DNA from: an uncultured Haloferula sp.
GTDB lineage: Bacteria > Verrucomicrobiota > Verrucomicrobiae > Verrucomicrobiales > Akkermansiaceae
Assembly: GCA_946885645.1 (NCBI GenBank)
Contig: CAMPGU010000015.1
Span: 1-30,321, forward strand
Reading direction: 5' to 3'
DNA length: 30,321 nt
This document shows positions 1-7,593 of this stretch, in pieces (within the stretch, counting starts at the first letter, position 1; every line of letters starts with the position of its first letter). A program made the translations under genes and the position numbers. The notes beneath the pieces were generated by a model. It searched no databases. It was not told where the DNA came from and saw only the letters and a list, made by a program, of their open reading frames with translations.

Positions 1-1
1 C

Positions 2-943
2 ACCGGTCTGCTCGACCTTCTGCCGGACGGACAGGCGAAGACCGACGCGGCGATGAGTCTCGCTTTCGGGATGGCAGCGGAGAATCCGGAAGGTGCCAAG
101 GACTGGGCGATGCAATTGCCGGAGGGGCGAACCCGCACCGATGCCTTGCTCATCGTCACGGATAGCTTGATGGAAGCGGATCCCGCTGCCGCCGCCCGAT
201 GGGCTTCTTCTTTGGAAGAGGCCGACGGCCGGGGGCAGATCGAGGAACGCATCGCCAACCAATGGGCGCAAAAGGATCCGGACGGCGCCATCGCCTGGCT
301 CGCCCGCCTCTCGAAGCCCGATTTGAAATACAAGGCATTGGCCTCCGCCGTCGAAGCACTCGCCTACACCGATCCGGAGAGGGGGCTTGAGCTCGCGCTC
401 GCGGAAGGCCAGTCGGACCCCGCGCGCTTGCACACGACCTTGGGTAGTCTGGTGAAGCATTGGAGCGAGAACGATCTGGAGGCAGCCGTAGCGCAGGTGG
501 AGCGGTTGAAGTCGGTCGAGGTCCAGTCCTCCTTTGTCACCCACTTGTTGGAAAATGTGTCCAACCAGAATCCCCGGGAAGCCGCGGAGATCCTTTCCCG
601 CTTTGGCGACGTCCCGCTCGATCTGAACACCGTCGGCGGCGTGGTCATGAATTGGGCGCGCCAGGACCCGGCCTCGACCGCGGATTGGGTCGCCGGATTT
701 TCCAATCCGGAGCTGCGGGAAGTCGCGATCCGCAATGTGGTGCAGGAATGGTCCACCCGATCGCCGGAACAGGCGGGGGCGTGGCTGGCCCGCATGCCCG
801 ACGATGGCGGGCGCGATCAAATGATGGCGGATTTCGTCACGCAGATCGCGAAGGATCAGGCGGGCCTCGCGGCAAAATATGCCGGCCACATCCGGGATGC
901 GGATCTTCGGGCCAAGGTACTGGACTCGATGGCGGGCAACTAG
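2..943 (+). CDS. alpha-solenoid repeat protein, 5' end missing
   Basis: The reading frame is open to the left edge, so this is the C-terminal part (about 313 residues visible) of a longer protein; the ATG at 53 is internal. The sequence is a string of degenerate helical repeats of roughly 35-45 residues, each built around an 'xDPxxAxxWxxxL' core (DPAAAARWASSL, DPDGAIAWLARL, DPASTADWVAGF, SPEQAGAWLARM). Such Trp/Ala-rich repeats resemble TPR or HEAT-like solenoids and would serve as a binding scaffold. I see no catalytic motif. The signal or anchor, if any, lies outside the window. It ends 9 bases before the end of the convergent kbl gene. Function unknown; the repeat architecture is clear, the family name is not. 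Confidence 0.75.
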   Translation, partial: TGLLDLLPDGQAKTDAAMSLAFGMAAENPEGAKDWAMQLPEGRTRTDALLIVTDSLMEADPAAAARWASSLEEADGRGQIEERIANQWAQKDPDGAIAWLARLSKPDLKYKALASAVEALAYTDPERGLELALAEGQSDPARLHTTLGSLVKHWSENDLEAAVAQVERLKSVEVQSSFVTHLLENVSNQNPREAAEILSRFGDVPLDLNTVGGVVMNWARQDPASTADWVAGFSNPELREVAIRNVVQEWSTRSPEQAGAWLARMPDDGGRDQMMADFVTQIAKDQAGLAAKYAGHIRDADLRAKVLDSMAGN

Positions 944-952
944 GGGCCGGCC

Positions 953-2149
953 TCAGATTACCCCGAGTTCCTTGCCGGTTTTCACGAAGGCTTCGATCCC
1001 CTTGTCGAGCTGCTCGCGGGTGTGCGCCGCGCTGATCTGGGTGCGGATGCGCGCCGTGCCCTGCGGCACCACCGGATAGAAGAAACCGATGACATACACC
1101 CCGTGCTCCAGAAGCTTGTCGGCGAATCTCTGAGACAGCGCCGCATCGCCGAGCATCACCGGCGAGATCGGGTGATCCTTGCCCGCGATCTTGAAACCCG
1201 TGCCGGCCATCGCCTCGCGGAAATATCCGGTGTTCGACTTCACCCGGTCCGCCAGTTCCGTCGAAGCTTCGAGCATCTCGAACACTTTCAGGGATGCGGC
1301 CACGATCGGGGGGGCGATGGTATTTGAGAAAAGATAGGGCCGCGAGCGCTGGCGCAGCAGATCGATGATCTCCTTCTTCCCGGAGGTGTAGCCGCCGGAA
1401 GCACCGCCGAGGGCCTTGCCGAGCGTGCCGGTGGTGAGGTCGATCTTGCCGAAAAGCCCGCAATGCTCGTGCGTGCCCCGCCCGCGAGCGCCCAGGAAGC
1501 CGGTGGAGTGGCAGTCGTCGAAGTGCACCAGCGCATTGTACTTGTCCGCCAGCGCATGCACCTGGTCGAGCTGGGCGATGATCCCGTCCATTGAGAAGAC
1601 GCCGTCGGTGGTGATCAGCTTGAAGCGCGCACCGGCGGCATCCGCGGCCTGGAGCTGGGCCTCCAGATCGGCCATGTCGTTGTTCGCGTAGCGGAAACGC
1701 TTCGCCTTGCACAGGCGGACGCCGTCGATGATCGAGGCGTGATTGAGCGAATCCGAAATCACCGCGTCCTCAGGTCCGAGCAGCACCTCGAAGAGCCCGC
1801 CGTTCGCATCGAAGCAGCTCGGGTAGAGGATCGTGTCCTCCGTGCCGAGAAAGGCGGAGATCTTTTCCTCAAGCTGCTTGTGGAGGGTCTGGGTGCCGCA
1901 GATGAAGCGCACGCTGGCCATGCCGAAGCCCCACCGGTCCAGCGCGGCCTTTGCCGCCGCCACCACCTCTGGGTGATCCGCGAGGCCGAGGTAGTTGTTC
2001 GCGCACATGTTGATCACCTCGCGGCCGTCCTTCAGGCGGACGGTGGAATTCTGCGTCGAGTCGATCAGCCGCTCCCGCTTGTAGAGCCCGGCGGATTCGA
2101 TTTCAGAGAGCGTCGTGCGGAGGTGGGAAGCAAGCGCGTCGGAGAACAT
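953..2149 (-). CDS. kbl: glycine C-acetyltransferase (2-amino-3-ketobutyrate CoA ligase)
   Basis: PLP enzyme of the alpha-oxoamine synthase family that cleaves 2-amino-3-ketobutyrate with CoA to glycine and acetyl-CoA, the second step of threonine breakdown. Near-identity to E. coli Kbl is visible in stretches such as [43 protein letters not shown] and [10 protein letters not shown]. The PLP lysine is K245 in [15 protein letters not shown]; the cofactor-binding FDDCHSTGF lies at 210-218. I chose the ATG at 2149, giving 398 residues, the same length as the E. coli enzyme. An upstream in-frame start at 2260 would add 37 residues with no family counterpart and run toward the terminator of the gene behind. 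No threonine dehydrogenase (tdh) is adjacent. Cytosolic. Confident in the family; the reading as Kbl rather than another family member rests on the length and these motifs. Confidence 0.95.
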   Translation of the reverse strand: MFSDALASHLRTTLSEIESAGLYKRERLIDSTQNSTVRLKDGREVINMCANNYLGLADHPEVVAAAKAALDRWGFGMASVRFICGTQTLHKQLEEKISAFLGTEDTILYPSCFDANGGLFEVLLGPEDAVISDSLNHASIIDGVRLCKAKRFRYANNDMADLEAQLQAADAAGARFKLITTDGVFSMDGIIAQLDQVHALADKYNALVHFDDCHSTGFLGARGRGTHEHCGLFGKIDLTTGTLGKALGGASGGYTSGKKEIIDLLRQRSRPYLFSNTIAPPIVAASLKVFEMLEASTELADRVKSNTGYFREAMAGTGFKIAGKDHPISPVMLGDAALSQRFADKLLEHGVYVIGFFYPVVPQGTARIRTQISAAHTREQLDKGIEAFVKTGKELGVI

Positions 2150-2273
2150 GGCGGGCGAGAGCTTGAATGGCAAAAGCCGCGGACGGAATGCGGATTTCGC
2201 GCAAAGCTTGTGCGGAAAGAGGTTGTCGTGATTTTTGACCGAGTCCGGCACGAAGAACATCCGTTCCGGACAT

Positions 2274-2312
2274 GCGAAAACAAAAACGCCGCTCCGGAAC
2301 TCCGGAGCGGCG
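2274..2312 (-). terminator. intrinsic terminator of the thioredoxin-like gene
   Basis: Bases 2287-2298 and 2301-2312 form a perfect 12-bp inverted repeat (CGCCGCTCCGGA / TCCGGAGCGGCG). Read on the minus strand the hairpin is followed by TTTTTGTTTTCG. It starts 20 bases after the stop of the minus-strand thioredoxin-like gene and lies about 125 bases before the kbl start, so kbl probably has its own promoter in 2150-2270. Confidence 0.88.
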
Positions 2313-2331
2313 CGGGAGAAATCGGAGCGGC

Positions 2332-2829
2332 TTACTTCTTCGCCACGGTCTTGAGGGCGTCCTTCACGGCGTCCTCGAATTCATCGGCAGCGGGATGGCC
2401 GTGCCAGACCAGCTTGCCGTCCGTGCCGAAAACCATCGCGTGCGGGATGCCGTCGCTCGGCACCGGGGTGGAACCTCCCGCCATCACGGGGTATTTCACA
2501 CGGGCGGGCTTCAGGAGCTTCATGATCTGGTCCTTGGTGCCGCCCTGGCGTTCCATGCCGACGACCACCAAGCCCTTCTTGTCGTAGCGGTTGGCGAGCT
2601 TCGCCATGTCGGGCAGGCTGGCGATGCAGGGAGCGCAATTCACGCCCCACTCTTCGATCACCACGACCTTGCCCTCGAGAGCCGCCTTGTCGAAGGCTGC
2701 CCCGTTGACCACGTCGGTCCATCTGACCTGGCTGAGGGAAGCGTCCGGCACGGATGTTTCCTTATCGTCCGCCAAGGCGGGTAGGGCGAGCGCCGCGAGC
2801 GCCACGAAAATGGAGGAGAATGCTTTCAT
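2332..2829 (-). CDS. secreted TlpA/ResA-like thioredoxin
   Basis: 165 residues with an N-terminal signal peptide (hydrophobic residues 5-19, cleavage likely after ALA at 20) followed by a thioredoxin-like domain. The redox motif is C65-A-P-C68 in WGVNCAPC, and the expected cis-proline is P129 in DGIPHAMV. The order strand, '[14 protein letters not shown]', helix, '[10 protein letters not shown]', cis-Pro loop fits the TlpA/AhpC-TSA-like periplasmic thioredoxins that reduce or isomerise disulfides or support cytochrome c maturation. No cytochrome maturation gene is near, so the substrate is unknown. It is a single gene with a strong terminator behind it and a divergent lipoprotein gene upstream. 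Confidence 0.88.
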   Translation of the reverse strand: MKAFSSIFVALAALALPALADDKETSVPDASLSQVRWTDVVNGAAFDKAALEGKVVVIEEWGVNCAPCIASLPDMAKLANRYDKKGLVVVGMERQGGTKDQIMKLLKPARVKYPVMAGGSTPVPSDGIPHAMVFGTDGKLVWHGHPAADEFEDAVKDALKTVAKK

Positions 2830-2975
2830 GATATTTTTCGGAGGGAACCGGACGATAACGATGCTCCCGGCCTGTCTTGTTCATTTTTCTGCGCGGAATT
2901 CCAGGCGGACGCTCCCCGGGTTCTCCATTGCCAAGGCGATTCCGGCGGGTCATGTTCCACGCCCGTTCCGAGTCC

Positions 2976-3284
2976 ATGATCCGCTTTGTCGCCTGCACCG
3001 CTATCGCCTGTCTCGCAGCTTCCTGCGTGCCGCCGAAGGCCATTCTGGTCGAGGCGGCCCCGGTGGAGAAACCGAAGGGCGAGAAGCCTGCGGTTGCGAC
3101 CATGCAGGAGGCTCCGGCACCTCCCCAGGTGGCGGTAAGGAGCGGCATGCGCGTGCCGGATCCTGCAGGAAGCTTGCCGGATCAGAAGGATTTCGCGCCC
3201 ACCGCGCAGGCACCAAGCCGATCCGGGGGGGTGATTGCTTCCCCTCCGTCGGGTTCCACGCCGGACAAACGGGTCAACGAATGA
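2976..3284 (+). CDS. small proline-rich lipoprotein
   Basis: 102 residues from ATG 2976. An N-terminal helix ends in a lipobox (CLAASC), predicting lipidation and outer- or inner-membrane anchoring. The mature part is low-complexity, rich in Pro, Ala and Lys (VEKPKGEKPAVA, EAPAPPQVAV), with no recognisable domain. An ATG at 2952 would put eight residues before the signal helix, so I prefer 2976; neither has a clear ribosome binding site. Its last 11 bases overlap the end of the convergent small gene on the other strand. Function unknown. Confidence 0.6.
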   Translation: MIRFVACTAIACLAASCVPPKAILVEAAPVEKPKGEKPAVATMQEAPAPPQVAVRSGMRVPDPAGSLPDQKDFAPTAQAPSRSGGVIASPPSGSTPDKRVNE

Positions 3285-3612
3285 TCACCCGGATGCCCGG
3301 GAAGGGCCGCACGCACGACCGCGACAGCCAAGGCGAGGGGCGGCAGTAGCGCGCGGGGAATCCCCAGCCCCAAACCGGGTATGCGTCTTCCCACCGTGAA
3401 CGGCTGCGGCGATTGCCGCCGCGCAAGGCCCGACCGCGCCGTTCTTCCCGCGTCACCCATTGAGGCACGAAGGGCTCCTTGGCCTGCCTTCCGGCCGCGG
3501 GCGGGTCGATCATCGCGATCTCGCCCTTCGAGTCGTACCAGACGGTGCCTTGGGGCTCCTCCTCCGCGTGGAGGAAACCCGCCAGCAGCAGCAGACAGCA
3601 TCCCGCCTTCAT
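3274..3612 (-). CDS. small secreted hypothetical protein
   Basis: 112 residues from ATG 3612. Residues 1-17 look like a signal peptide (short basic start, LLLLAGFLHA, then acidic EEEPQ). The mature part has a 'TVWYDSKGEIAMIDPPAAG' stretch followed by a strongly basic, Arg- and Trp-rich tail containing YPVWGWG. No family recognised. It lies divergent to the rRNA methyltransferase (95 bases between starts) and overlaps the lipoprotein gene on the plus strand by 11 bases at the 3' end. The in-frame start at 3675 is rejected because it would bury the signal sequence. Confidence 0.5.
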   Translation of the reverse strand: MKAGCCLLLLAGFLHAEEEPQGTVWYDSKGEIAMIDPPAAGRQAKEPFVPQWVTREERRGRALRGGNRRSRSRWEDAYPVWGWGFPARYCRPSPWLSRSCVRPFPGIRVIIR

Positions 3613-3707
3613 GGCACCAATCTGCCCCGTTCCCTCCGCGAATGCAAGGTGCCCGGCGAAAGCCGGACTTGGCAAGAGTTCCGCCGCGTCCTACCCCGGT
3701 GCTCCGC

Positions 3708-4922
3708 ATGCAGCGCCCGCCGAAGAAATTCCACCCTCATCCCTTTGCCTATCATGAGCAAATCGAGCTCCGGATCGATTCCCTCAGCAATCTGGGCGTC
3801 GGCATCGGCCGCGTGGACGGCTGGGTGGTTTTCGTACCCTTCTGCCTGCCCGGAGAACGGGTGAAGGCGCGGGTGTACCGGAACGACAAGAATTGCTCGC
3901 AAGCCGACCTCATGGAGGTGCTCGAAGCGGCTCCGGAGCGGACCAAGCCCGGCTGCCCGCTCTTCGGGGCCTGCGGCGGCTGCCAGTACCAGCACCTTTC
4001 CTACGAAGCCCAGTTGGCGTGGAAGACCCGGCAGGTGGGGGAGCTTCTCCAGCACATGGCGGGCATCGAGTTTCCCGTCGAGCCCTGCATCCCCTCGCCG
4101 CAGGTGTGGAATTACCGCTCGAAGATCACGCCGCACTTCGAACGCCCGCGGGATGGTGTGATCGAGGGGATCGGCTTTCTCCCGGTCGGCCGGCGCAGCG
4201 GCATCATCGATGTCCCGCAGTGCCCGATCGCCATGGCGGAGATCAATGCCGCGCTGCCGCGCGAGAGGGACTCGATCCGCCACCGCGCGAAGACCTTCAA
4301 GAAAGGAGCCACGCTCCTGTTGCGCGCCACCGAAGGCAGGGTCGAGACGAACCCGAATGCCGTCGTGACCGAGCATATCGGCGATCTTTCCTTCGATTTC
4401 CTGGCCGGGGATTTCTTCCAAAACAATCCTTTCATCCTTCCCGCCTTCACCGGCCACGCGGCGGCGGAGGCCAGCGCGGGCGGCACCCGCTATCTGGTGG
4501 ATGCCTATTGCGGCTCCGGCCTCTTTGCCCTCACGCTGGCGAAATATTTCGAGCAGGTTGCCGGCGTGGAGGTGAACGAATCCGCCGCCGACTGGGCGCG
4601 GCGGAATGCCGAGTCGAACGGGATCACGAACGCGAGCTTCATGGCCGCCTCGGCCGAGGCGATCTTCGCGGACATCGCATTCCCCGCCGCGGAAACGGCC
4701 GTCCTGATCGACCCGCCGCGGAAGGGCTGCTCGCCGGAGTTCCTCGCGCAGCTCATCGCCTTCGCGCCCGCGCGGGTGGTGTACGTTTCCTGTGATCCCG
4801 CCACGCAGGTCCGCGATCTCGCGATCCTGAAGGAAGGCGGCTTCAAGCTGGAGAAAGTGCAGCCTTTCGACCTCTTCCCCCACACGCGCCACCTGGAGTG
4901 CGTGATGACGCTGGGGCGGTGA
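3708..4922 (+). CDS. RNA (uracil-C5)-methyltransferase, TrmA/RlmD family
   Basis: 404 residues. Methylates C5 of a uracil in RNA (23S rRNA U1939 for RlmD, U747 for RlmC, tRNA U54 for TrmA) with SAM. An N-terminal TRAM-like domain (about 16-70) is followed by an iron-sulfur cysteine set C83-x5-C89-x2-C92 and C172. The Rossmann methyltransferase domain shows the SAM loop VDAYCGSG (264-271), IDPPRKG (334-340), catalytic nucleophile C362 in VYVSCDPAT and base E397 in HLECV. All key residues are present. I chose ATG 3708, just before the basic segment that leads into the TRAM domain; upstream in-frame sequence is shadow coding of the opposite strand. Which uridine is modified cannot be told from sequence; RlmD/RumA-type is likely because of the Fe-S and TRAM domains. 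Confidence 0.9.
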   Translation: MQRPPKKFHPHPFAYHEQIELRIDSLSNLGVGIGRVDGWVVFVPFCLPGERVKARVYRNDKNCSQADLMEVLEAAPERTKPGCPLFGACGGCQYQHLSYEAQLAWKTRQVGELLQHMAGIEFPVEPCIPSPQVWNYRSKITPHFERPRDGVIEGIGFLPVGRRSGIIDVPQCPIAMAEINAALPRERDSIRHRAKTFKKGATLLLRATEGRVETNPNAVVTEHIGDLSFDFLAGDFFQNNPFILPAFTGHAAAEASAGGTRYLVDAYCGSGLFALTLAKYFEQVAGVEVNESAADWARRNAESNGITNASFMAASAEAIFADIAFPAAETAVLIDPPRKGCSPEFLAQLIAFAPARVVYVSCDPATQVRDLAILKEGGFKLEKVQPFDLFPHTRHLECVMTLGR

Positions 4923-5325
4923 TCCGCCTGCCCTTAGGGCGATCCCGGCTCCCTCAGGGGTTGAAGATCTTCACGCGACGGAAGGGACGGTCGCGGCGGA
5001 GACGCCGGCTGAACAGCGAACGAAGAGCGAAGGAGAAACCGGGAATCATGGGTGCGGGTCTTAGCGCGCGCCGTGCCATGGCTCCGAGCCCGTGTTTTCA
5101 AGACCCCCGCCCGCGCCCGGAATGCAAGCTGCACCGGTGGAAGGTGCACGCTGCGCGGCGTCTGGCGAAGGCTGCGAGGGAGGGCGACCCCGCGGGTGGA
5201 GGCCATCGCGCCGAACGAGGCGGCGTCCCGGTCTCAAAGGTAAGTGACCTGCCCGAACTCTCCCTACAATCGCCGTGGCCTTTGTCATCGCGGGGCGGAA
5301 GGAATTTGGCTAGGTTTAGCCTTAG
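4923..5325. other. gene-poor stretch of about 400 bases
   Basis: No convincing protein gene is seen. All reading frames give Arg/Pro/Ala-rich shadow-like sequence. The only item of note is a tiny minus-strand reading frame, 5049 down to 4954 (31 residues, very basic, ending RRVKIFNP), which can be extended in frame to an ATG at 5079; it has no ribosome binding site and I would not call it a gene. I looked for RNase P RNA, tmRNA and SRP RNA signatures and did not find them. Bases 5308-5312 and 5317-5321 (GGCTA / TAGCC) form a small hairpin just before the next gene. Confidence 0.5.
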
Positions 5326-5775
5326 ATGAAACCACAGGAGCCAGCACTTCCGGTTGTACGATGTGCCGACGAATATTTCAGCACCTTCGGCAATCCCTTC
5401 GAGGGCACGAAGATGCTGAAGGGACTGGGGCTGGCGATCGTGTTCATGCTTGCGGGGAATGGATTGATCGCCCTGATGGAGTCGGCGGGCTTGATGGGTT
5501 GGGCAGCGGTCTTGATCATGACCGGGGGTGCGGTCGCCGTGGGGATCTACTATTTCAAACGCCACCCGAGGCGCGGCGTAGGATCGGGCGGGCCCCCGGA
5601 GCCGGAAATTTCCCGGGCGAAATATGTCAGTACCTTGGCCTGCCCCCACTGTGGGAAGCCGGTCGGCTCTACCTATTCGAAGCAATTGATCCTCCACCTG
5701 CGCTGCGTTCATTGCGGCGGAGCGGCGAAGACCGACTGCTCTTTGATGAACGGCGGCATTGTGTCCCGAGTGTGA
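5326..5775 (+). CDS. membrane protein with C-terminal zinc ribbon
   Basis: 149 residues. After about 30 soluble residues come two hydrophobic helices (about 33-52 and 57-75) separated by a short turn, then a basic segment and a C-terminal zinc-ribbon-like knuckle pair CPHCGK (about 105) and CVHCGG (about 127). No family recognised. The start is uncertain: ATG 5326 follows a small hairpin and lacks a ribosome binding site, while ATG 5413 has GAGG eight bases upstream and would begin directly before the first helix (120 residues). The zinc ribbon is probably on the cytosolic side if both termini are inside. Downstream is the guanidine riboswitch and gdx, with no sign of co-regulation. Function unknown. 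Confidence 0.55.
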   Translation: MKPQEPALPVVRCADEYFSTFGNPFEGTKMLKGLGLAIVFMLAGNGLIALMESAGLMGWAAVLIMTGGAVAVGIYYFKRHPRRGVGSGGPPEPEISRAKYVSTLACPHCGKPVGSTYSKQLILHLRCVHCGGAAKTDCSLMNGGIVSRV

Positions 5776-5939
5776 GTGGGCGAGAGACCCTCTCCCGTGC
5801 CACCGCTGCAAGCGCATCTGGCAAATGCGCGCTGCGGAGTGGGCCCAAGGCCACAGGGGGAGAGGCCATCGGGGCGTGCCGGGGTGGTCCCGGGATCGTC
5901 TCTTGACCCCCGGGTGCCGGAGTGCTTCTTTCCGCCCGC

Positions 5940-5981
5940 CCGGACGAGACGCGCCGTACCCGGTTAAGGAAAAGACGACGC
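5940..5981 (+). promoter_or_regulatory. guanidine-III riboswitch candidate (ykkC-III)
   Basis: The 42 bases match the compact guanidine-III aptamer, as I remember the Thermobifida type sequence, nearly base for base: CCGGACGAG, then CGCCGTACCCGGT, then AAGACGACGC. Helix CCGG (5940-5943) can pair with CCGG (5960-5963), and GCGCCG (5951-5956) pairs with the 3' CGACGC as the pseudoknot helix with one C-A mismatch. There is one extra base in the linker relative to the type sequence. It ends 24 bases before the start codon of gdx, the classic guanidinium-exporter target, so control is probably at translation initiation: guanidinium binding would turn expression on. Confidence 0.82.
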
Positions 5982-6005
5982 ACCTGAATTTCACATGGTG
6001 CTCCT

Positions 6006-6329
6006 ATGAATCCTTGGTTCCTGCTCGTCCTCGCCGGTTCTCTAGAAGTTTGCTGGGCCCTCGGCCTGAAATCCACCCACGGCTTCACGAGGCCTTGGCC
6101 CTCGCTCTGGGTTGGCGGAGCTCTTGTGGCCAGTCTCATCCTCCTCGCCACCGCGGTGAAGGACCTGCCGATCGGCACGGCCTACGCCGTGTGGGTGGGT
6201 ATCGGGGCCGCGGGTGCCGCCGTCGCTTCCGTGGCTTTCATGGGCGAGACAATGACTCCCGCGCGCGCGATCTTCCTCGGCCTGCTGATCGTTTCGATTG
6301 TCGGCCTGAAGTTCACCTCGGCCCATTAG
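6006..6329 (+). CDS. gdx: guanidinium exporter, SMR family
   Basis: 107 residues, four transmembrane helices, the usual length for small multidrug resistance proteins. It belongs to the Gdx (formerly SugE) subgroup: it shares with E. coli Gdx the stretches LEVCWALGLK, THGF, LPIGTAYAVWVGIGA and the C-terminal VGLKF. The essential membrane glutamate is E14. Gdx proteins form antiparallel dual-topology dimers that export guanidinium in exchange for protons. The riboswitch just upstream supports the substrate. No strong Shine-Dalgarno sequence precedes the ATG; a four-codon frame starting at 5995 (ATG GTG CTC CTA TGA) overlaps it, so translational coupling is possible. Confidence 0.93.
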   Translation: MNPWFLLVLAGSLEVCWALGLKSTHGFTRPWPSLWVGGALVASLILLATAVKDLPIGTAYAVWVGIGAAGAAVASVAFMGETMTPARAIFLGLLIVSIVGLKFTSAH

Positions 6330-6340
6330 GGCCGCGCGTA

Positions 6341-6356
6341 CCGGCCGGGAGGCCGG
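6341..6356. terminator. possible shared hairpin between convergent genes
   Basis: CCGGCC (6341-6346) and GGCCGG (6351-6356) enclose a GGGA loop in the 49 bases between the ends of gdx and the convergent kinase gene. There is no proper T-tract on either strand, so a terminator role is only suggested by position. Confidence 0.35.
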
Positions 6357-6378
6357 CGCATTTCCACGTGGTGCGTTT

Positions 6379-7533
6379 CTAGTGTTTCCCGCGGCGGACT
6401 TTTTTCACGAATTTCTCCATGGCCTCCCGCTGGCGCTCGATCTCCGCCACGAGCTTTAGCTGGGTCCGGCACCGGTCGAGATTGTGGCCTTCGCGGTGGG
6501 TCTTGAAATAGACGTCGCCTTCCAGGAAGTCGGTCAGGAAACGGATGCCCGTCTCCATCGTGATGAGCTTGCCGGAGAAGGCGAGATGATCGGCTTCCGC
6601 GTCGTTGATGAAATCGGAGCTCGCGTCGAGATAGCCGTCCACCAGCGCCTCGAACATCGGGATTTGCATGACTACCTTCGAGAGATCCGGCTCGTCTTCC
6701 GCCGCGGGGCTGGTGGCCGTGCGGACGAGATCGCCGAAGTCGTAGAGCGAGGCCCCGGGCATCACCGTATCGAGATCGATTACGCAGACCGCTTCGTCGG
6801 AATCCGCATCGATCATCACGTTGTTGATCTTCGTGTCGTTGTGAGTGATGCGGGTGGGGATCGCGTGGCTGGCCAGCAGCTCCAGGATCACATCCACATC
6901 CTTCTCCCGCGCGCGCACGAAATCCAGCTCCGCGCCCACGGCACCGGCGCGCCCGTGCGGATCGGCATCGGCGATCTGCATCAGGCGCTCGAAGCGCTTC
7001 CGCGTGTGGTGGAAATCCGGGATCGTCTCCTCGATCTCGCTGGCGGGCAGATCGCTCACCAGATCCTGAAAGGAGCCGAAGGCCCGCGCCGCTTGATAAG
7101 CTTGGCGGGTGTTTTCGACGATGTCGTAGGTCACGCAGCCTTCGATGGAGTTGTAGCAGCGCCACACGCCCCCGTTCGGGCCGATCACCCAGGACTTGCC
7201 GCCGCGGCCGGGGTAGAGGTTCAGGGTCTGCCCGCCCAAGTCCCGCTTCACCCGCAGGACCTTCCAGTTGATATGCCGGGTGACGCACTCCACGTTCCGC
7301 ATCACCGCCACCGGGTCCTTGAAGACCTTTTCGTTGATCCGCTGGAGGATGTAGCGCTGGCGGCTGCCGCTGGCGGTTTCAAAGGTCGCCCGGTAGGTGG
7401 AATTGATGTGTCCGCTCTCGATTTCCTCGCCGTGGACGAAGTCTCCTTCGATCGCGAATTGGTTGGCAATGTAGGCAATGGACGCTTGGAGGGCGGCATC
7501 CACTTGGCGGACGGGCGAAGTGCTTGGAACCAT
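6379..7533 (-). CDS. N-acetylhexosamine 1-kinase-like sugar kinase
   Basis: 384 residues of the aminoglycoside-phosphotransferase fold. It resembles Bifidobacterium NahK along its whole length: GHINSTY (41-47), RYILQ, MRNVE, ITHNDTKINNVM (229-240), VIDLDTVMPG (251-260), YDFGD, TMETGIRFLTDFLEGDVYF and the C-terminal HNLDRCRTQLKLV. D233 is the catalytic base of the HND motif and D253/D255 bind magnesium. NahK phosphorylates GlcNAc or GalNAc at C1 for the Leloir-like salvage of lacto-N-biose and mucin sugars. None of the partner genes (phosphorylase, uridylyltransferase) is here, so the in vivo sugar is inferred. ATG 7533 gives an N-terminus slightly longer than NahK. Divergent from the methyltransferase-like gene, 60 bases between starts. 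Confidence 0.82.
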   Translation of the reverse strand: MVPSTSPVRQVDAALQASIAYIANQFAIEGDFVHGEEIESGHINSTYRATFETASGSRQRYILQRINEKVFKDPVAVMRNVECVTRHINWKVLRVKRDLGGQTLNLYPGRGGKSWVIGPNGGVWRCYNSIEGCVTYDIVENTRQAYQAARAFGSFQDLVSDLPASEIEETIPDFHHTRKRFERLMQIADADPHGRAGAVGAELDFVRAREKDVDVILELLASHAIPTRITHNDTKINNVMIDADSDEAVCVIDLDTVMPGASLYDFGDLVRTATSPAAEDEPDLSKVVMQIPMFEALVDGYLDASSDFINDAEADHLAFSGKLITMETGIRFLTDFLEGDVYFKTHREGHNLDRCRTQLKLVAEIERQREAMEKFVKKVRRGKH

Positions 7534-7593
7534 TAGTCAGGTTTTCCGGCGGAAAGGGATTCTAGGTAGCAAGCAGGGCGCGGGAAGACAAAC

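Noticed and set aside
4954..5079. 31- to 41-residue basic open frame on the minus strand
   Set aside because: Too short, no ribosome binding site and no recognised family; kept only as a note in the intergenic entry.
4898..5329. 143-residue open frame on the plus strand after the rRNA methyltransferase
   Set aside because: Overlaps the methyltransferase end, is Arg/Pro-rich without any domain, and lacks a ribosome binding site.
5903..5931. TTGACC-17-TTCTTT as a promoter for gdx
   Set aside because: The -10 match is poor, so I do not list it, although the position before the riboswitch would suit.
5940..5981. Guanidine-II (mini-ykkC) reading because of the ACGA sequences
   Set aside because: The ACGA motifs are not in the loops of two matching hairpins, whereas the whole stretch matches the guanidine-III pattern.
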